A DNA stretch of 64,000 bases from Deinococcus roseus (GCF_014646895.1 NZ_BMOD01000020.1:1-64000); one strand, 5' to 3'. Positions 25,413 to 34,199 are shown, counted from the first letter of the stretch. Notes: a model not told the origin generated them from the letters alone. Translations and numbers: made by a program.

Positions 25413-26014
25413 AGGACTCCTTTCGTGCTGGGCAGGCTCTGGCTGGTGATGCGGGTGGCCAGATAAAGCGCCCGTGAAAAGGCTTTGGTGATGGCTTCAA
25501 TCACATGGTGCGATTCCCGACCCGACAGCAGGCGCACATGCAAAGTCACCCCGGCATGGTTGCAGAACCCCCGCAGAAACTCCCTGAGGTGGAAGATGTT
25601 GTAGCCGTTGGAATCCCCGAGCACATCCAGACGCTCGGGTTCGAAGCCCAGATGGGCACGGCCCGAGAAATCCAGCACCACATGGGCCAGGGTTTCGTCC
25701 ATGGGAACAAAAGCATCTGCATAACGCTCGATGCCCTTCATGTCTCCCAGGGCCTGTTTGAACGCCTGTCCGAGTGCGATGCCCACGTCTTCTGCCAGAT
25801 GGTGCACATCCACATGCAGGTCTCCGGTGGCCTCAATCACCAGACCGAAACGGCCATGCTTGCGCACCTGATCAAGCATGTGTTCCTGAAAGCCATGCCC
25901 GGTTTTCAGGGGGCCTTCGAGGACTTCATCGAGGTTCAGACGGATGTGGATCTGGGTTTCATGGGTGTTGCGTACAATTTCGCTGCTGCGTGTCACAGTG
26001 ACACTGTACTCCAT
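25409..26014 (-). CDS. hisB: Imidazoleglycerol-phosphate dehydratase
   Basis: Mn-dependent dehydratase of histidine synthesis, monofunctional. About 201 residues, the usual length for the stand-alone enzyme. Metal-binding motifs are present: FQEHMLDQV, DVHHLAED and SGRESHHVIEA. The ATG at 26014 (MEYSVTVTR) is preferred; TTG at 26020 is an alternative, and no Shine-Dalgarno or clear TANNNT box distinguishes them. The other his genes are not adjacent, so the pathway is dispersed apart from the hisB-hisH pair. Confidence 0.93.
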   Translation of the reverse strand: MEYSVTVTRSSEIVRNTHETQIHIRLNLDEVLEGPLKTGHGFQEHMLDQVRKHGRFGLVIEATGDLHVDVHHLAEDVGIALGQAFKQALGDMKGIERYADAFVPMDETLAHVVLDFSGRAHLGFEPERLDVLGDSNGYNIFHLREFLRGFCNHAGVTLHVRLLSGRESHHVIEAITKAFSRALYLATRITSQSLPSTKGVL

Positions 26015-26020
26015 TTGCAA

Positions 26021-26377
26021 CCGTTAAACTGCAAACCTGTACAGGGTTGAAAACGCTGAAATGGTGTCTGGAAAGGCAAAGCTGAAATTTCGACTGCTTG
26101 TGCTTTTTGGTCACAAGATGCTTTTGAACCCCCAGAAAAAGAACTTGATGGTCTGGTTGCTCTTGCAGCACGGGAACTTCTTGCTGCTGAGCGCCGTTGC
26201 CCGAAATGCTCAATTCCAGAGAAGCTGCCCATTGGATTGCGAAACCTCTTACGGTTTTCAGGACATCTGGCAGGTTCTGACTGAAAAAACTGTTTCTTTT
26301 CCAGTGACACCCTGTGATAAGAAGGGCATGTGCTGCTTGTGATTTGTGGGCTTTGCTCTGTACCAGATGTCCCACAA
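26021..26377. other. Gene-free interval upstream of hisB
   Basis: About 355 bp with several overlapping short open frames on both strands (the longest, on the minus strand, about 138 codons). None has a family signature, ribosome site or convincing codon pattern. It should contain the hisB promoter, but I cannot place one. It could hold a decayed gene. Confidence 0.4.
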
Positions 26378-26410
26378 GAAAAAACCCGGTGCTTCACGAG
26401 CAACCGGGTC
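26378..26410 (-). terminator. Terminator of the pst-phoU operon
   Basis: ACCCGGT (26384-26390) pairs with ACCGGGT (26403-26409), with an inner GCT/AGC pairing. On the minus strand the stem is followed by six T residues. It lies about 65 bp past the phoU stop. Confidence 0.8.
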
Positions 26411-26475
26411 CATGTCAGCGATCAATTGCAGAATAGGATTCTGCTGGCTGTCAACTGTTTACTGTCAACTTTTGT

Positions 26476-27144
26476 TCAGTGGTTCTGTGAAAGGGCCTTG
26501 TCAAAAGCCTTCCCGGTGATCCAGTAGTAAATCCGCTCGGAGATGTTGACCATGTGGTCCCCCAGGCGTTCAAAACTGCGGGCCAGACGGGTGAGCTTCA
26601 GGGCAGAGGAGGTCATGCGCAGGTCCTCCATGATGCGGGTGAGTGTGGAGCGCTGCAGTTGCTCATAAAAAGCATCCACTTCCAGATCCATTTCCTGCAG
26701 GTCTTTGACAGACCTCAGGCTTTTCTCTGCAAAAGCGTAAGCCAGCGTTTCCATCATCTCGTTCAATTTGGTGACCAGGGGCTGGATGTCCGAGTAAAAG
26801 CCCGAGGTGATGGTTCCGGCCACCTGCTCCAGATCGGTGGCGACGTGCACCGCGTAGTCTCCAATGCGCTCTGCATCAGTCAGGCTTTTGAGCACCAGCA
26901 CAATGAAGCGCAGGTCTCCAGCCACCGGCTGGTGCAAGGCAATGGCGGTCAGGCACATGGTTTCCAGGTCGTGTTCCAGCTGGTCCACTTCCAGATCGAG
27001 TTTTTTGGCGTGTTCAGATAAATGGTGAAAATTCTTGGTGATCAGACCCTTGTGCACCAGGGTCAGTTGTTCCAGATTGATGGACAGCATGCGCAAAAAG
27101 CCCGCTTTGATGTCCTGAATGCTGTGTTCCAATTGGTCGCGCAT
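26476..27144 (-). CDS. phoU: Phosphate transport regulator PhoU
   Basis: 222 residues in two PhoU helical repeats, with the metal-binding Glu/Asp-rich signatures LTDAERIGDYAVHVA and RSFERLGDHMVNISERIYYW. PhoU links the Pst transporter to the PhoR/PhoB-type sensor and limits phosphate uptake. The start at 27144 (MRDQLEHSIQ) has AAGGAGG 9 nt upstream; a longer open frame overlaps pstB and is not real. It is the last gene of pstC-pstA-pstB-phoU, 14 bp after pstB. Confidence 0.93.
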   Translation of the reverse strand: MRDQLEHSIQDIKAGFLRMLSINLEQLTLVHKGLITKNFHHLSEHAKKLDLEVDQLEHDLETMCLTAIALHQPVAGDLRFIVLVLKSLTDAERIGDYAVHVATDLEQVAGTITSGFYSDIQPLVTKLNEMMETLAYAFAEKSLRSVKDLQEMDLEVDAFYEQLQRSTLTRIMEDLRMTSSALKLTRLARSFERLGDHMVNISERIYYWITGKAFDKALSQNH

Positions 27145-27158
27145 TGTATAACGCCTCC

Positions 27159-27917
<759 letters not shown>

Positions 27918-27956
27918 GGGCACTCCTTGAGGTTCAGAGCAGTCGGGCTCAGCAGG

Positions 27957-28832
27957 CTATTTCTTGCGGGTGGCGATCCGGGCGACCAGGGTGGTCACAA
28001 AGACCATCAGCACCAGAATCAGCGAGGCGGCATAAGCCAGGGGCAGCGAGCTGGGAAAGGGGCTGTTTGCCCGGTTGTAAATCTCCAGGGGGAGGGCAGC
28101 CATGCCCAGGCTGGAGAAAGGATTGAGCTGCCAGAACTGGGAACCCAGTGCCGTGAACAGCAAGGGCGCAGCTTCGCCGGACACGCGGGAAATCGCCAGC
28201 ATCACACCCGTGATGATTCCAGAGCGGGCTGCAGGCAGGATGATGCTGTAAATCACCCTCCATTTGGGCAGACCCAGGGCCAGACCTGCTTCACGCACGG
28301 TCTGGGGCACCAGTTTCAGCACCTCTTCGGTGGTGCGGACCACAATGGGGATCATGATGAAGCCCAGAGCAAGGGAAGCTGCAAAACCCCGGAAGGTTTT
28401 GAATTCGGCAATGATCAGGGTGTAGGCCACCAGACCCATCACAATGGCAGGAATGCCAGAGAGCACATCGCTGATCAGACGCACAGCGGGGACCATGGGA
28501 TGTTCGCGGTATTCGGAGATCATCACACCCCCACCAATGCCCACAATGACGCCCATGACGGTTGCCATGCCCACAATGATCACGGAACCCACAATGGCGT
28601 TGGCAAAACCGCCACCGGTTTCACCTTCAGGTTTGGGAAGCTGGGTGAAGGTGTCCCAGTTGATGCTCTGGATGCCGTTCACGATCAGGAAGTAGAAAAT
28701 CAGCAGCAGGGGGGTCAGCACGATCAGGGTGGCCAGCACCATCAGGCCAGCCATCAGGCTGTTCTTGAACCTGCGGCCAGAACTGAGGCCCCCACCCTTC
28801 ACGGGATTCGAGCGCACGCCAGAGGACATCAT
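27957..28832 (-). CDS. pstA: Phosphate ABC transporter permease PstA
   Basis: 291 residues with about six membrane helices and the binding-protein-dependent permease region (LALGLPKWRVIYSIILPAARSGIITGVMLAISRVSGEAAPLLFTA), which includes the EAA-type loop docking to PstB. The N-terminal 25 residues are cytoplasmic and basic. The start overlaps the pstC stop by 4 bp (28829-28832), so the permease pair is translationally coupled. Confidence 0.95.
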   Translation of the reverse strand: MMSSGVRSNPVKGGGLSSGRRFKNSLMAGLMVLATLIVLTPLLLIFYFLIVNGIQSINWDTFTQLPKPEGETGGGFANAIVGSVIIVGMATVMGVIVGIGGGVMISEYREHPMVPAVRLISDVLSGIPAIVMGLVAYTLIIAEFKTFRGFAASLALGFIMIPIVVRTTEEVLKLVPQTVREAGLALGLPKWRVIYSIILPAARSGIITGVMLAISRVSGEAAPLLFTALGSQFWQLNPFSSLGMAALPLEIYNRANSPFPSSLPLAYAASLILVLMVFVTTLVARIATRKK

Positions 28833-29764
28833 TTGATTCCTTTCGGGGTCAGGCGGGCCACGATCAGGCGGGCCAGGTAATTGACGATCACGCTGATGAT
28901 GAACAGCAGGAGGCCAATGCCCAGCAGGCTGGAGAGTTGCAGGTCACTGGTGGCTTCCTGGAACTGGGTGGCAATCACCGAGGCCATGGTGTTGGTGGCA
29001 CTGAAAGGACCCGCAGGAATGGCGTTGTTGTTGCCGATCACCATGGTCACGGCCATGGTTTCACCGAGGGCACGACCCAGACTGAGGATCACCCCGCCGA
29101 AAATCCCTGCACGGGCATAAGGCAGGATGGCCATGGAAATCACTTCCCATTTGGTGGCCCCCAGGGCGTAAGCGGCCTCACGCTGGTCTGCAGGCACCAG
29201 ACGGATCACGTCACGGGCCACAGAAGCGGTGTAGGGAATCACCATGATGGAGAGCACGATCACAGCGGTGAACAGACTGCGTCCAGTGGGGGCAGCAACC
29301 AGCCAGCTGATTTTTTGCAGCTGGGGGTCTGTCATGATCCACATCTGCAGTTTCTGCACCAGGGGCACCAGAAACACAATGGCCCACAGGCCGTAAATCA
29401 CGCTGGGAATTGCGGCCAGCAGCTCGATCAGGTAGCTGACGGGTTCTGCGAGCCATCTGGGCGCATACTCGGTCACGAAGATGGCAGCAGGAACAGCCAG
29501 CAGCACAGCAATCAGCAAGGCAGGCACACTGGTGAGCAGGGTGCCCACAATGAATGTCAGGGCTCCGTATTTCTCGTTGGGGACATCCCATACGGTGTCG
29601 GTCAGGAAGCCCAGGCCGTAGGTTTTCAGGGCGTCCCAGCCTCCCACCACCAGCTCGTACAGGGAAAGGCCAAAAATGGCGATGATGGCCACGCCCAGCA
29701 GGAGGATCAGTCCCTTGAAATACTGGTCGGAGCGTGAAGACAACACTTTTCGGCTGTTTTGCAT
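28829..29764 (-). CDS. pstC: Phosphate ABC transporter permease PstC
   Basis: 311 residues with six predicted membrane helices and the EAA-like loop AYALGATKWEVISMAILPYARAGIFGGVILSLGRALGETMAV. It is the first gene of the pstC-pstA-pstB-phoU unit. GAGGTGA lies about 8 nt before the ATG at 29764. A PhoB-box-like element (29816-29833) lies about 50 bp upstream. The substrate-binding protein gene is not adjacent but 1.3 kb upstream, past a gene on the other strand. Confidence 0.95.
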   Translation of the reverse strand: MQNSRKVLSSRSDQYFKGLILLLGVAIIAIFGLSLYELVVGGWDALKTYGLGFLTDTVWDVPNEKYGALTFIVGTLLTSVPALLIAVLLAVPAAIFVTEYAPRWLAEPVSYLIELLAAIPSVIYGLWAIVFLVPLVQKLQMWIMTDPQLQKISWLVAAPTGRSLFTAVIVLSIMVIPYTASVARDVIRLVPADQREAAYALGATKWEVISMAILPYARAGIFGGVILSLGRALGETMAVTMVIGNNNAIPAGPFSATNTMASVIATQFQEATSDLQLSSLLGIGLLLFIISVIVNYLARLIVARLTPKGIK

Positions 29765-29815
29765 GGGTCAGGTCACCTCTGCCTCTCGGGCAATGCCCAC
29801 ATTAGACTGTCTTTT

Positions 29816-29833
29816 TGTCATGGATACGTCATC
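29816..29833. promoter_or_regulatory. PhoB-box-like element near pstC
   Basis: TTGTCATGGATACGTCAT has GTCA at 29817 and 29828, exactly 11 bp apart. It resembles the E. coli PhoB consensus CTGTCATAWAWCTGTCAY and lies 52 bp upstream of pstC. Confidence 0.5.
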
Positions 29834-29893
29834 ACTCCTCTGCATTTGATGGGGGTTGTACCCTGTGCTTTCAGCTTGCTGGACGATGTTCAA

Positions 29894-29914
29894 TGCCATG
29901 TCATGGAATTGCCA
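29894..29914. promoter_or_regulatory. PhoB-box-like element shared with pstS
   Basis: This 21-bp site has the core GTCATGGAATTG (29900-29911) and GCCA 11 bp after GTCA. It matches the site upstream of pstS (32116-32136) at 18 of 21 positions. It lies between pstC and the metallo-hydrolase gene and may act on either. Confidence 0.55.
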
Positions 29915-29943
29915 TTGGATGGGATCAGGCATGCAGGTGTGGA

Positions 29944-29961
29944 TTGTCATGAAAATTGTCC
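29944..29961. promoter_or_regulatory. Third PhoB-box-like element, before the metallo-hydrolase
   Basis: TTGTCATGAAAATTGTCC contains GTCA at 29946 and GTCC at 29958, a 12-bp spacing. It lies 21-38 bp upstream of the -10 box of the hydrolase gene. Confidence 0.4.
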
Positions 29962-29994
29962 CCGGTTCAAAAAGAACAGGTTATGATGAACAGC

Positions 29995-30957
29995 ATGTTG
30001 ATTCCCATCACCGAAACCCTGCATGCCCTCAGGGTTCCGATTCCCTACCCCATGCAATTTGTCACGGTGCTCATCGACACGGCTGCCCCCGTCACCCTGA
30101 TTGACACAGCCCTGCACACCCCCGAAGCCCTGGCTGCCCTGGAAGCAGGACTGGCAGAACTGAACCTCGGTTTTCAGGACATCGAGCGCATCATTGTGAC
30201 CCACCACCACCCGGACCACTACGGACTGGCAGGCTGGTTGCAGCAACAAAACGGAGCCCCCATCCTGATGCTGCAAGAAGAAGTGAACCGGGGCGAAAAA
30301 TACTGGTCCAGATGGGAATACTGGAAAAACGAACACGACCAGCACCTGCTGTCCCACGGGCTTCCTGTAGAGAGTCAGCCCGGCCTGGACAGCGCCATGC
30401 TGAAATCCAGAAACCGCATGATTCTGGGCCAGGTCACACCCGTGCAGGTCGGAGACAGAATCTCCCTGTCAAACACCGAATTTGAAGTCCTGTGGCTGCC
30501 CGGACACGCAGATGGGCACCTCGGGCTGTGGAATGCAGATCTGTCCCTCCTGATTGCCGGAGATGTGATTCTGGAACGCATCACCCCCAACATCGGCAGG
30601 TACGCTTACACCCGCGAAGACCCCCTGGGCGACTACTTCAACACCCTCAAAGCGGTGGAAACCCTGAACCCACAGAGGACCGTGATCGGGCACTATGGTC
30701 CGGTCATTGAAAATGCAGCAGGGCGAGCCAGAGAAATTGCAGCGCACCACCACGAGCGGCTGAATGAAATTCTGGAACTGCTTGCAGAACCCATGAACGC
30801 CTACGACCTCTCCCTCAAGCTGTTCCAGAGAGAACTGGACACCTTCGGGCGGCGCTTTGCACTGGCAGAGGTGGTTGCACACCTGGAACACCTGCGGTTT
30901 CAGGGGAAATTGCAGGTGTTCCAGGTGGATGGGGTGTGGAGGTACTGGAGGGGTTGA
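29995..30957 (+). CDS. Metallo-beta-lactamase-fold hydrolase with C-terminal winged helix
   Basis: 320 residues. The zinc-binding motif THHHPDHYG, the following His in LPGHADGHLGLW and Asp in LIAGDVIL define an active MBL-fold enzyme. The C-terminal about 55 residues form a winged-helix-like domain, as in LACTB2-type members. The substrate is unknown; thioester, phosphoester or nucleic acid are all possible. The start at 29995 lies 7 nt after TATGAT (29982-29987); upstream ATGs lie within that box. It sits between pstC and pstS on the other strand, next to several PhoB-like boxes, so phosphate control is plausible. Confidence 0.8.
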   Translation: MLIPITETLHALRVPIPYPMQFVTVLIDTAAPVTLIDTALHTPEALAALEAGLAELNLGFQDIERIIVTHHHPDHYGLAGWLQQQNGAPILMLQEEVNRGEKYWSRWEYWKNEHDQHLLSHGLPVESQPGLDSAMLKSRNRMILGQVTPVQVGDRISLSNTEFEVLWLPGHADGHLGLWNADLSLLIAGDVILERITPNIGRYAYTREDPLGDYFNTLKAVETLNPQRTVIGHYGPVIENAAGRAREIAAHHHERLNEILELLAEPMNAYDLSLKLFQRELDTFGRRFALAEVVAHLEHLRFQGKLQVFQVDGVWRYWRG

Positions 30958-30982
30958 ACCCCCCTGTCCTGTGAGGGCTGCG

Positions 30983-31030
30983 CACCCAAAGCTGTCCCCC
31001 CTCCAGACGGAGGGGGGACAGCTTTGGGTG
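30983..31030. terminator. 22-bp perfect hairpin between convergent genes
   Basis: 30983-31004 pairs perfectly with 31009-31030 over the 4-nt loop AGAC. Neither strand has a T-tract after it, so it is not a canonical terminator, although its place between the hydrolase and pstS stops suggests a bidirectional transcript-end or mRNA-stabilising structure. Confidence 0.6.
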
Positions 31031-31047
31031 AAACGAAAAGCAGGGGG

Positions 31048-32076
31048 TTAGAGTTTCTTGCTGCCGAACTTGATGCTGCCAATCAGGGTTTCGGCCAGCT
31101 TCTGGGCGCGGGAGGGCAGCTCAGCGTAGCCCAGACCCTCGTTGAACTTCTGACCGTCGTTGACGATCCAGTTCAGCAGGTTTTTGACGGCTCTGGCTTT
31201 CTCTTCGGTGTTTTTGCCGTAGTCCTGGTTCTGATAGACCAGGATCCAGGTGTAGCCGCTGATGGGGTAGGAGTCGGCGCCAGTGGCGTCGGTGATGCTC
31301 ACACGGGTGTCTGCAGGCAGGGGTTTGGAAGCTGCAGCAGCAGTCACACCTTTCAGGCTGGCTTTGACGTACTTGCCTGCCTTGTTCTTCACGGTGCCAA
31401 AGTCGATGTTGTTCTGCTTGGCGAAGATCAGCTCAACGTAACCGATGCTGCCAGGGGTCTGCTTGACCACAGAGGCCACACCGTCGTTGCCTTTGCCGCC
31501 GATGCTGACCTGGGGCCAGTTCACGGTGGTGCCTTTGCCCACGCTGCCAGCGAAGGTTTTGCTGACCTTGGAGAGGTAGTCGGTGAAGATGAAGGTGGTT
31601 CCGCTGCCATCGGCACGGCGGGCGATGGTGATGGGCAGGGTGATGTTCTTCAGCTCGGGGTTTTCTTTGACCAGAGCGGCATCGTTCCATTTGGTGATTT
31701 TTCCGGCGAAGATGTCTGCCAGCACTTTGCCATCAAACTTCAGGCTGCTGTCCACACCGGGGATGTTGTAAATGGGCACCACTGCACCCAGAGCGGTGGG
31801 GATGTGCAGGATTTTGTTGCCACCGGGCGCTTTGGCCAGGTCGGTGTCGCTCATGGGGCCGTCAGAGGCTCCAAAGTCCACGGTTTGCTCCAGGATCTGG
31901 CGCTGTCCGCCGCCAGAACCAATGCTCTGGTAGCTGACTTCGGTTCCGGTGGCTTTCTGGTATTCAGAGAAGTATTTCAGGTAAAGGGGGTAGGGGAAAG
32001 ATGCGCCTGCGCCCTGCAGGGACACTGCGAAAGCGGGGGTGGCGAGTAAAGCTGCGGTCATCAGCACTTTCTTCAT
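31048..32076 (-). CDS. pstS: Phosphate-binding protein PstS
   Basis: 342 residues with a signal peptide (MKKVLMTAALLATPAFA). The mature protein begins with GAGASFPYPLYLKYFSEY, then YQSIGSGGGQRQ and FGASDGPMS, the phosphate-binding loops of PstS. No lipobox is seen, so it is a soluble periplasmic protein. The start at 32076 lies 7 nt after TATGGT on the minus strand. A PhoB-box-like array lies 23-62 bp upstream of the start codon. It is separated from pstCAB by the hydrolase gene. Confidence 0.94.
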   Translation of the reverse strand: MKKVLMTAALLATPAFAVSLQGAGASFPYPLYLKYFSEYQKATGTEVSYQSIGSGGGQRQILEQTVDFGASDGPMSDTDLAKAPGGNKILHIPTALGAVVPIYNIPGVDSSLKFDGKVLADIFAGKITKWNDAALVKENPELKNITLPITIARRADGSGTTFIFTDYLSKVSKTFAGSVGKGTTVNWPQVSIGGKGNDGVASVVKQTPGSIGYVELIFAKQNNIDFGTVKNKAGKYVKASLKGVTAAAASKPLPADTRVSITDATGADSYPISGYTWILVYQNQDYGKNTEEKARAVKNLLNWIVNDGQKFNEGLGYAELPSRAQKLAETLIGSIKFGSKKL

Positions 32077-32098
32077 GCCTCCCACCATAAAGAAGCAC

Positions 32099-32138
32099 TG
32101 TCAGGGATTTTTCAGTGTCAGGTCATGGAATTGTCAGG
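32099..32138 (-). promoter_or_regulatory. Pho-box-like repeat array upstream of pstS
   Basis: TGTCAGG (+ strand) occurs at 32099-32105, 32116-32122 and 32132-32138, with GTCATGG at 32122-32128. GTCA at 32122 and 32133 are 11 bp apart. It lies in the -35 and upstream activator zone of the leaderless pstS promoter. Confidence 0.6.
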
Positions 32139-32390
32139 TGAGAGAGCAGGCCAGCAAAGGTGCAGACAGCCCTCATGGAAGGCCAATTTCCCCTGGCATT
32201 CATCTGACAACCAGAGAATCCTGGACATTCTCGCTCGGGTCATGGCAGGTGTCTCCTGACAGAACAGCCCTCAAGCGTGTTGTTTGCTGAAAATCAGCGG
32301 GTTCGTCATGAAGCTGTGTGCCCCTGCTTTGCGGACATTCTGTCTGCCCGGCCAATCTTTTTGGGGGTCAAAACTCGGTATACTCCCTAT
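32139..32390. other. Gene-free region between pstS and the YbjN-like gene
   Basis: About 250 bp between divergent promoters. Apart from the TATACT box at 32379-32384 I see no gene, repeat or strong hairpin in it. Confidence 0.5.
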
Positions 32391-32867
32391 ATGCAACCCA
32401 CAGATATCATCGCTGACTTCCTGAAACGCAAAGGGTGGGACGTGGAAACGCAGGACGAGTTGATCACCATGGATTACCAGACCGAGTCGGTCATTGGCAC
32501 GCTCGCTCTGGCCATTGCCCAGCAAACCCCTTACCTGATCACCCGTTTTGATTTGACCCTGGACATTTTTGTGCAGGAGGAGAGCCTCGCAGAGGTGATG
32601 ATGGGTTTGAACCTGATCAACCAGCAATTCTCGGTGGGGTGCATGTACCTGGATCTTGTCGAAATGGAAGAGGACGAAGGCGGGGAAGACGACGTGAACG
32701 AACCCGAACTGCTCTTTCTGCTGGGAGCACGGGGCAGCACCGTTCTGGAAGGCATGGAAGACCACCACCTGGAACTGCTCCACCACGCCCTGGAGGTCTT
32801 TGTGGAAGAGGTCTCCGATGCGGTCATCAACGACATGGGCAACATGCCCAAAACCCTGCAGGCATAA
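32391..32867 (+). CDS. YbjN-like/type III secretion chaperone-fold protein, putative
   Basis: 158 residues starting MQPTDIIADFLKRKGWDVE, with alternating strands (LITMDYQTESVIGTLALAIAQQTPYLITRFDLTLDIFV) and acidic helices. The pattern and length resemble YbjN-superfamily proteins, which share a fold with type III secretion chaperones. Assignment is tentative and no function is claimed. The start at 32391 lies 6 nt after TATACT; an upstream extension of the frame to 32277 has no signal. A heptamer-repeat array follows the stop at 32872. Confidence 0.5.
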   Translation: MQPTDIIADFLKRKGWDVETQDELITMDYQTESVIGTLALAIAQQTPYLITRFDLTLDIFVQEESLAEVMMGLNLINQQFSVGCMYLDLVEMEEDEGGEDDVNEPELLFLLGARGSTVLEGMEDHHLELLHHALEVFVEEVSDAVINDMGNMPKTLQA

Positions 32868-32871
32868 GAGT

Positions 32872-32906
32872 TATCAGCCATCACCTGTCAGCGATCAGCC
32901 TTCAGG
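32872..32906 (+). repeat. Heptamer array, five units
   Basis: Five consecutive 7-bp units: TATCAGC, CATCACC, TGTCAGC, GATCAGC and CTTCAGG, fitting NNTCAGC with minor changes. It starts 5 bp after a stop codon. The same degenerate unit recurs at 34130, 42694, 44644-44720 and 50046-50482. Confidence 0.75.
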
Positions 32907-32984
32907 ATTTGCAGGGCATTCCAAACTTCCAGCCAGGGTCTTGTGACCTTCAAGAGGTGATGGGATCAAAAAAGACAAACGGGT

Positions 32985-34040
32985 TCAGGATTTCCAGGTT
33001 TTTTCCAGGATCCTGAACCAGTTCTCATGGCAGATTTTGTGCAGGGCAGGATCATCGTAACCATGTGTCCTCAGGGAGGCCACCAGATGCTGCAATCCTG
33101 AGGCGTCCTTGATGGCTTCTGGCACCACTGCACCATCAAAATCAGACCCGATGGCCACCCCATCCAGACCCAGATGCTGCACCAGATGGTCCACCTGACG
33201 CACCAGTTCATCCAGAGGGGTTTTGGCCTCTAAATGCCCATCAGGCCGCAACTCACTGACCGAAAAATTGACCCCCACCAGCCCACCAGATTCCCGGATG
33301 GCGGCCAGTTGACGGTCCGTCAGGTTGCGTGTGGCTGGACAGAGGCTGTGGGCATTGGCATGGGTGGCCACAATGGGAGCATCGGTGATTCTGGCCAGAT
33401 CCCAGAAGCCTTTTTCATTCAGGTGGGACACATCCAGCAGGATGCCCAGCCTGTTGCAGGCCTGCACCAGTTCCTTGCCAGCATCGGTCAGACCTTCTCC
33501 TGTGTCAGGAGATGCAGGATGGGCAAAAGGCACTCCATGTCCAAAAGCATTGGGTCTGCTCCACACAGGTCCAATGGAGCGCACCCCGGCCCGATAAAAC
33601 ACCTCCAGGGCAGTCAGCTCTGGGTCAATCATTTCTGCCCCTTCAAAATGCAGCACCATGGTGAACTGTCCAGACTCCAAACCGTTTTGCAGGTCTGCAA
33701 AGCTCTGGACAATTTTGACTTTTCCCTCAGATCTGCGTTCCAGCTGGTAAAACGCGTTCAGCTGGGCAAAAGTCTGTTTCTGGGCGGTCTGCAGGTCCAG
33801 TGGAGGAGGCAATTTGACCTCATACCCCGTTGCATTGAAAACAATTTCCTCTTTGAGGGGCGGGTCATGGAAAGCCATGAGGGCAAAAAATCCACCGATC
33901 ATGCCGCCTTCCTGTGCTCTGGGCAAATCCAGATGGCCCTTCTCTGAGCGCTGCAAGAAATCATCGCCCTCTTTCTGGTAAGGGACCAGCCTTTGCACCA
34001 CATCGTTGTGACCATCAAATATGGGAATCAAATCGGACAT
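32985..34040 (-). CDS. Membrane-dipeptidase-family (M19) metallopeptidase
   Basis: 351 residues. M19 zinc-site motifs are in order: HxD in IFDGHND, Glu in LHFEGAEM, His in LDVSHLNEKGFWD and THANAHSLCPATRNL, Asp in IGSDFDG. These enzymes hydrolyse dipeptides, including D-amino-acid-containing ones. No signal peptide is seen, so it is cytoplasmic. The start at 34040 (MSDLIPIFDGHND) places the motif right at the N terminus as in the family; the open frame runs on to 34205 and would overlap the divergent CoA-transferase start. Confidence 0.88.
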   Translation of the reverse strand: MSDLIPIFDGHNDVVQRLVPYQKEGDDFLQRSEKGHLDLPRAQEGGMIGGFFALMAFHDPPLKEEIVFNATGYEVKLPPPLDLQTAQKQTFAQLNAFYQLERRSEGKVKIVQSFADLQNGLESGQFTMVLHFEGAEMIDPELTALEVFYRAGVRSIGPVWSRPNAFGHGVPFAHPASPDTGEGLTDAGKELVQACNRLGILLDVSHLNEKGFWDLARITDAPIVATHANAHSLCPATRNLTDRQLAAIRESGGLVGVNFSVSELRPDGHLEAKTPLDELVRQVDHLVQHLGLDGVAIGSDFDGAVVPEAIKDASGLQHLVASLRTHGYDDPALHKICHENWFRILEKTWKS

Positions 34041-34129
34041 GGTTATTGATACCACAGTAGGTAGGCTGCTGTGCAGAACCGATTTGCCCGAAGTGAGCTG
34101 AACATGGGTTTGCAAAGAAGTGTTTTTGC

Positions 34130-34150
34130 CCTCGGCTCTGGGCTCTCGGC
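34130..34150 (+). repeat. Heptamer array, three units
   Basis: CCTCGGC, TCTGGGC and TCTCGGC in tandem, fitting NNTCGGC. It lies in the divergent dipeptidase/CoA-transferase intergenic region, just before the -35 element at 34162. Confidence 0.65.
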
Positions 34151-34161
34151 ATGCTTCTGTT

Positions 34162-34190
34162 TTGAGATCCCCCTCTTGCTGGATTAGAAT
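34162..34190 (+). promoter_or_regulatory. Promoter of the CoA-transferase/glutaryl-CoA dehydrogenase operon
   Basis: TTGAGA (34162-34167), 17-bp spacer, TAGAAT (34185-34190). The ATG is at 34200, so the 5' leader is at most a few nucleotides. Confidence 0.7.
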
Positions 34191-34199
34191 GTCTGCCAC

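Noticed and set aside
26061..26342. A 93-codon + frame upstream of hisB
   Set aside because: No ribosome site, no signature, and no conserved pattern; judged chance.
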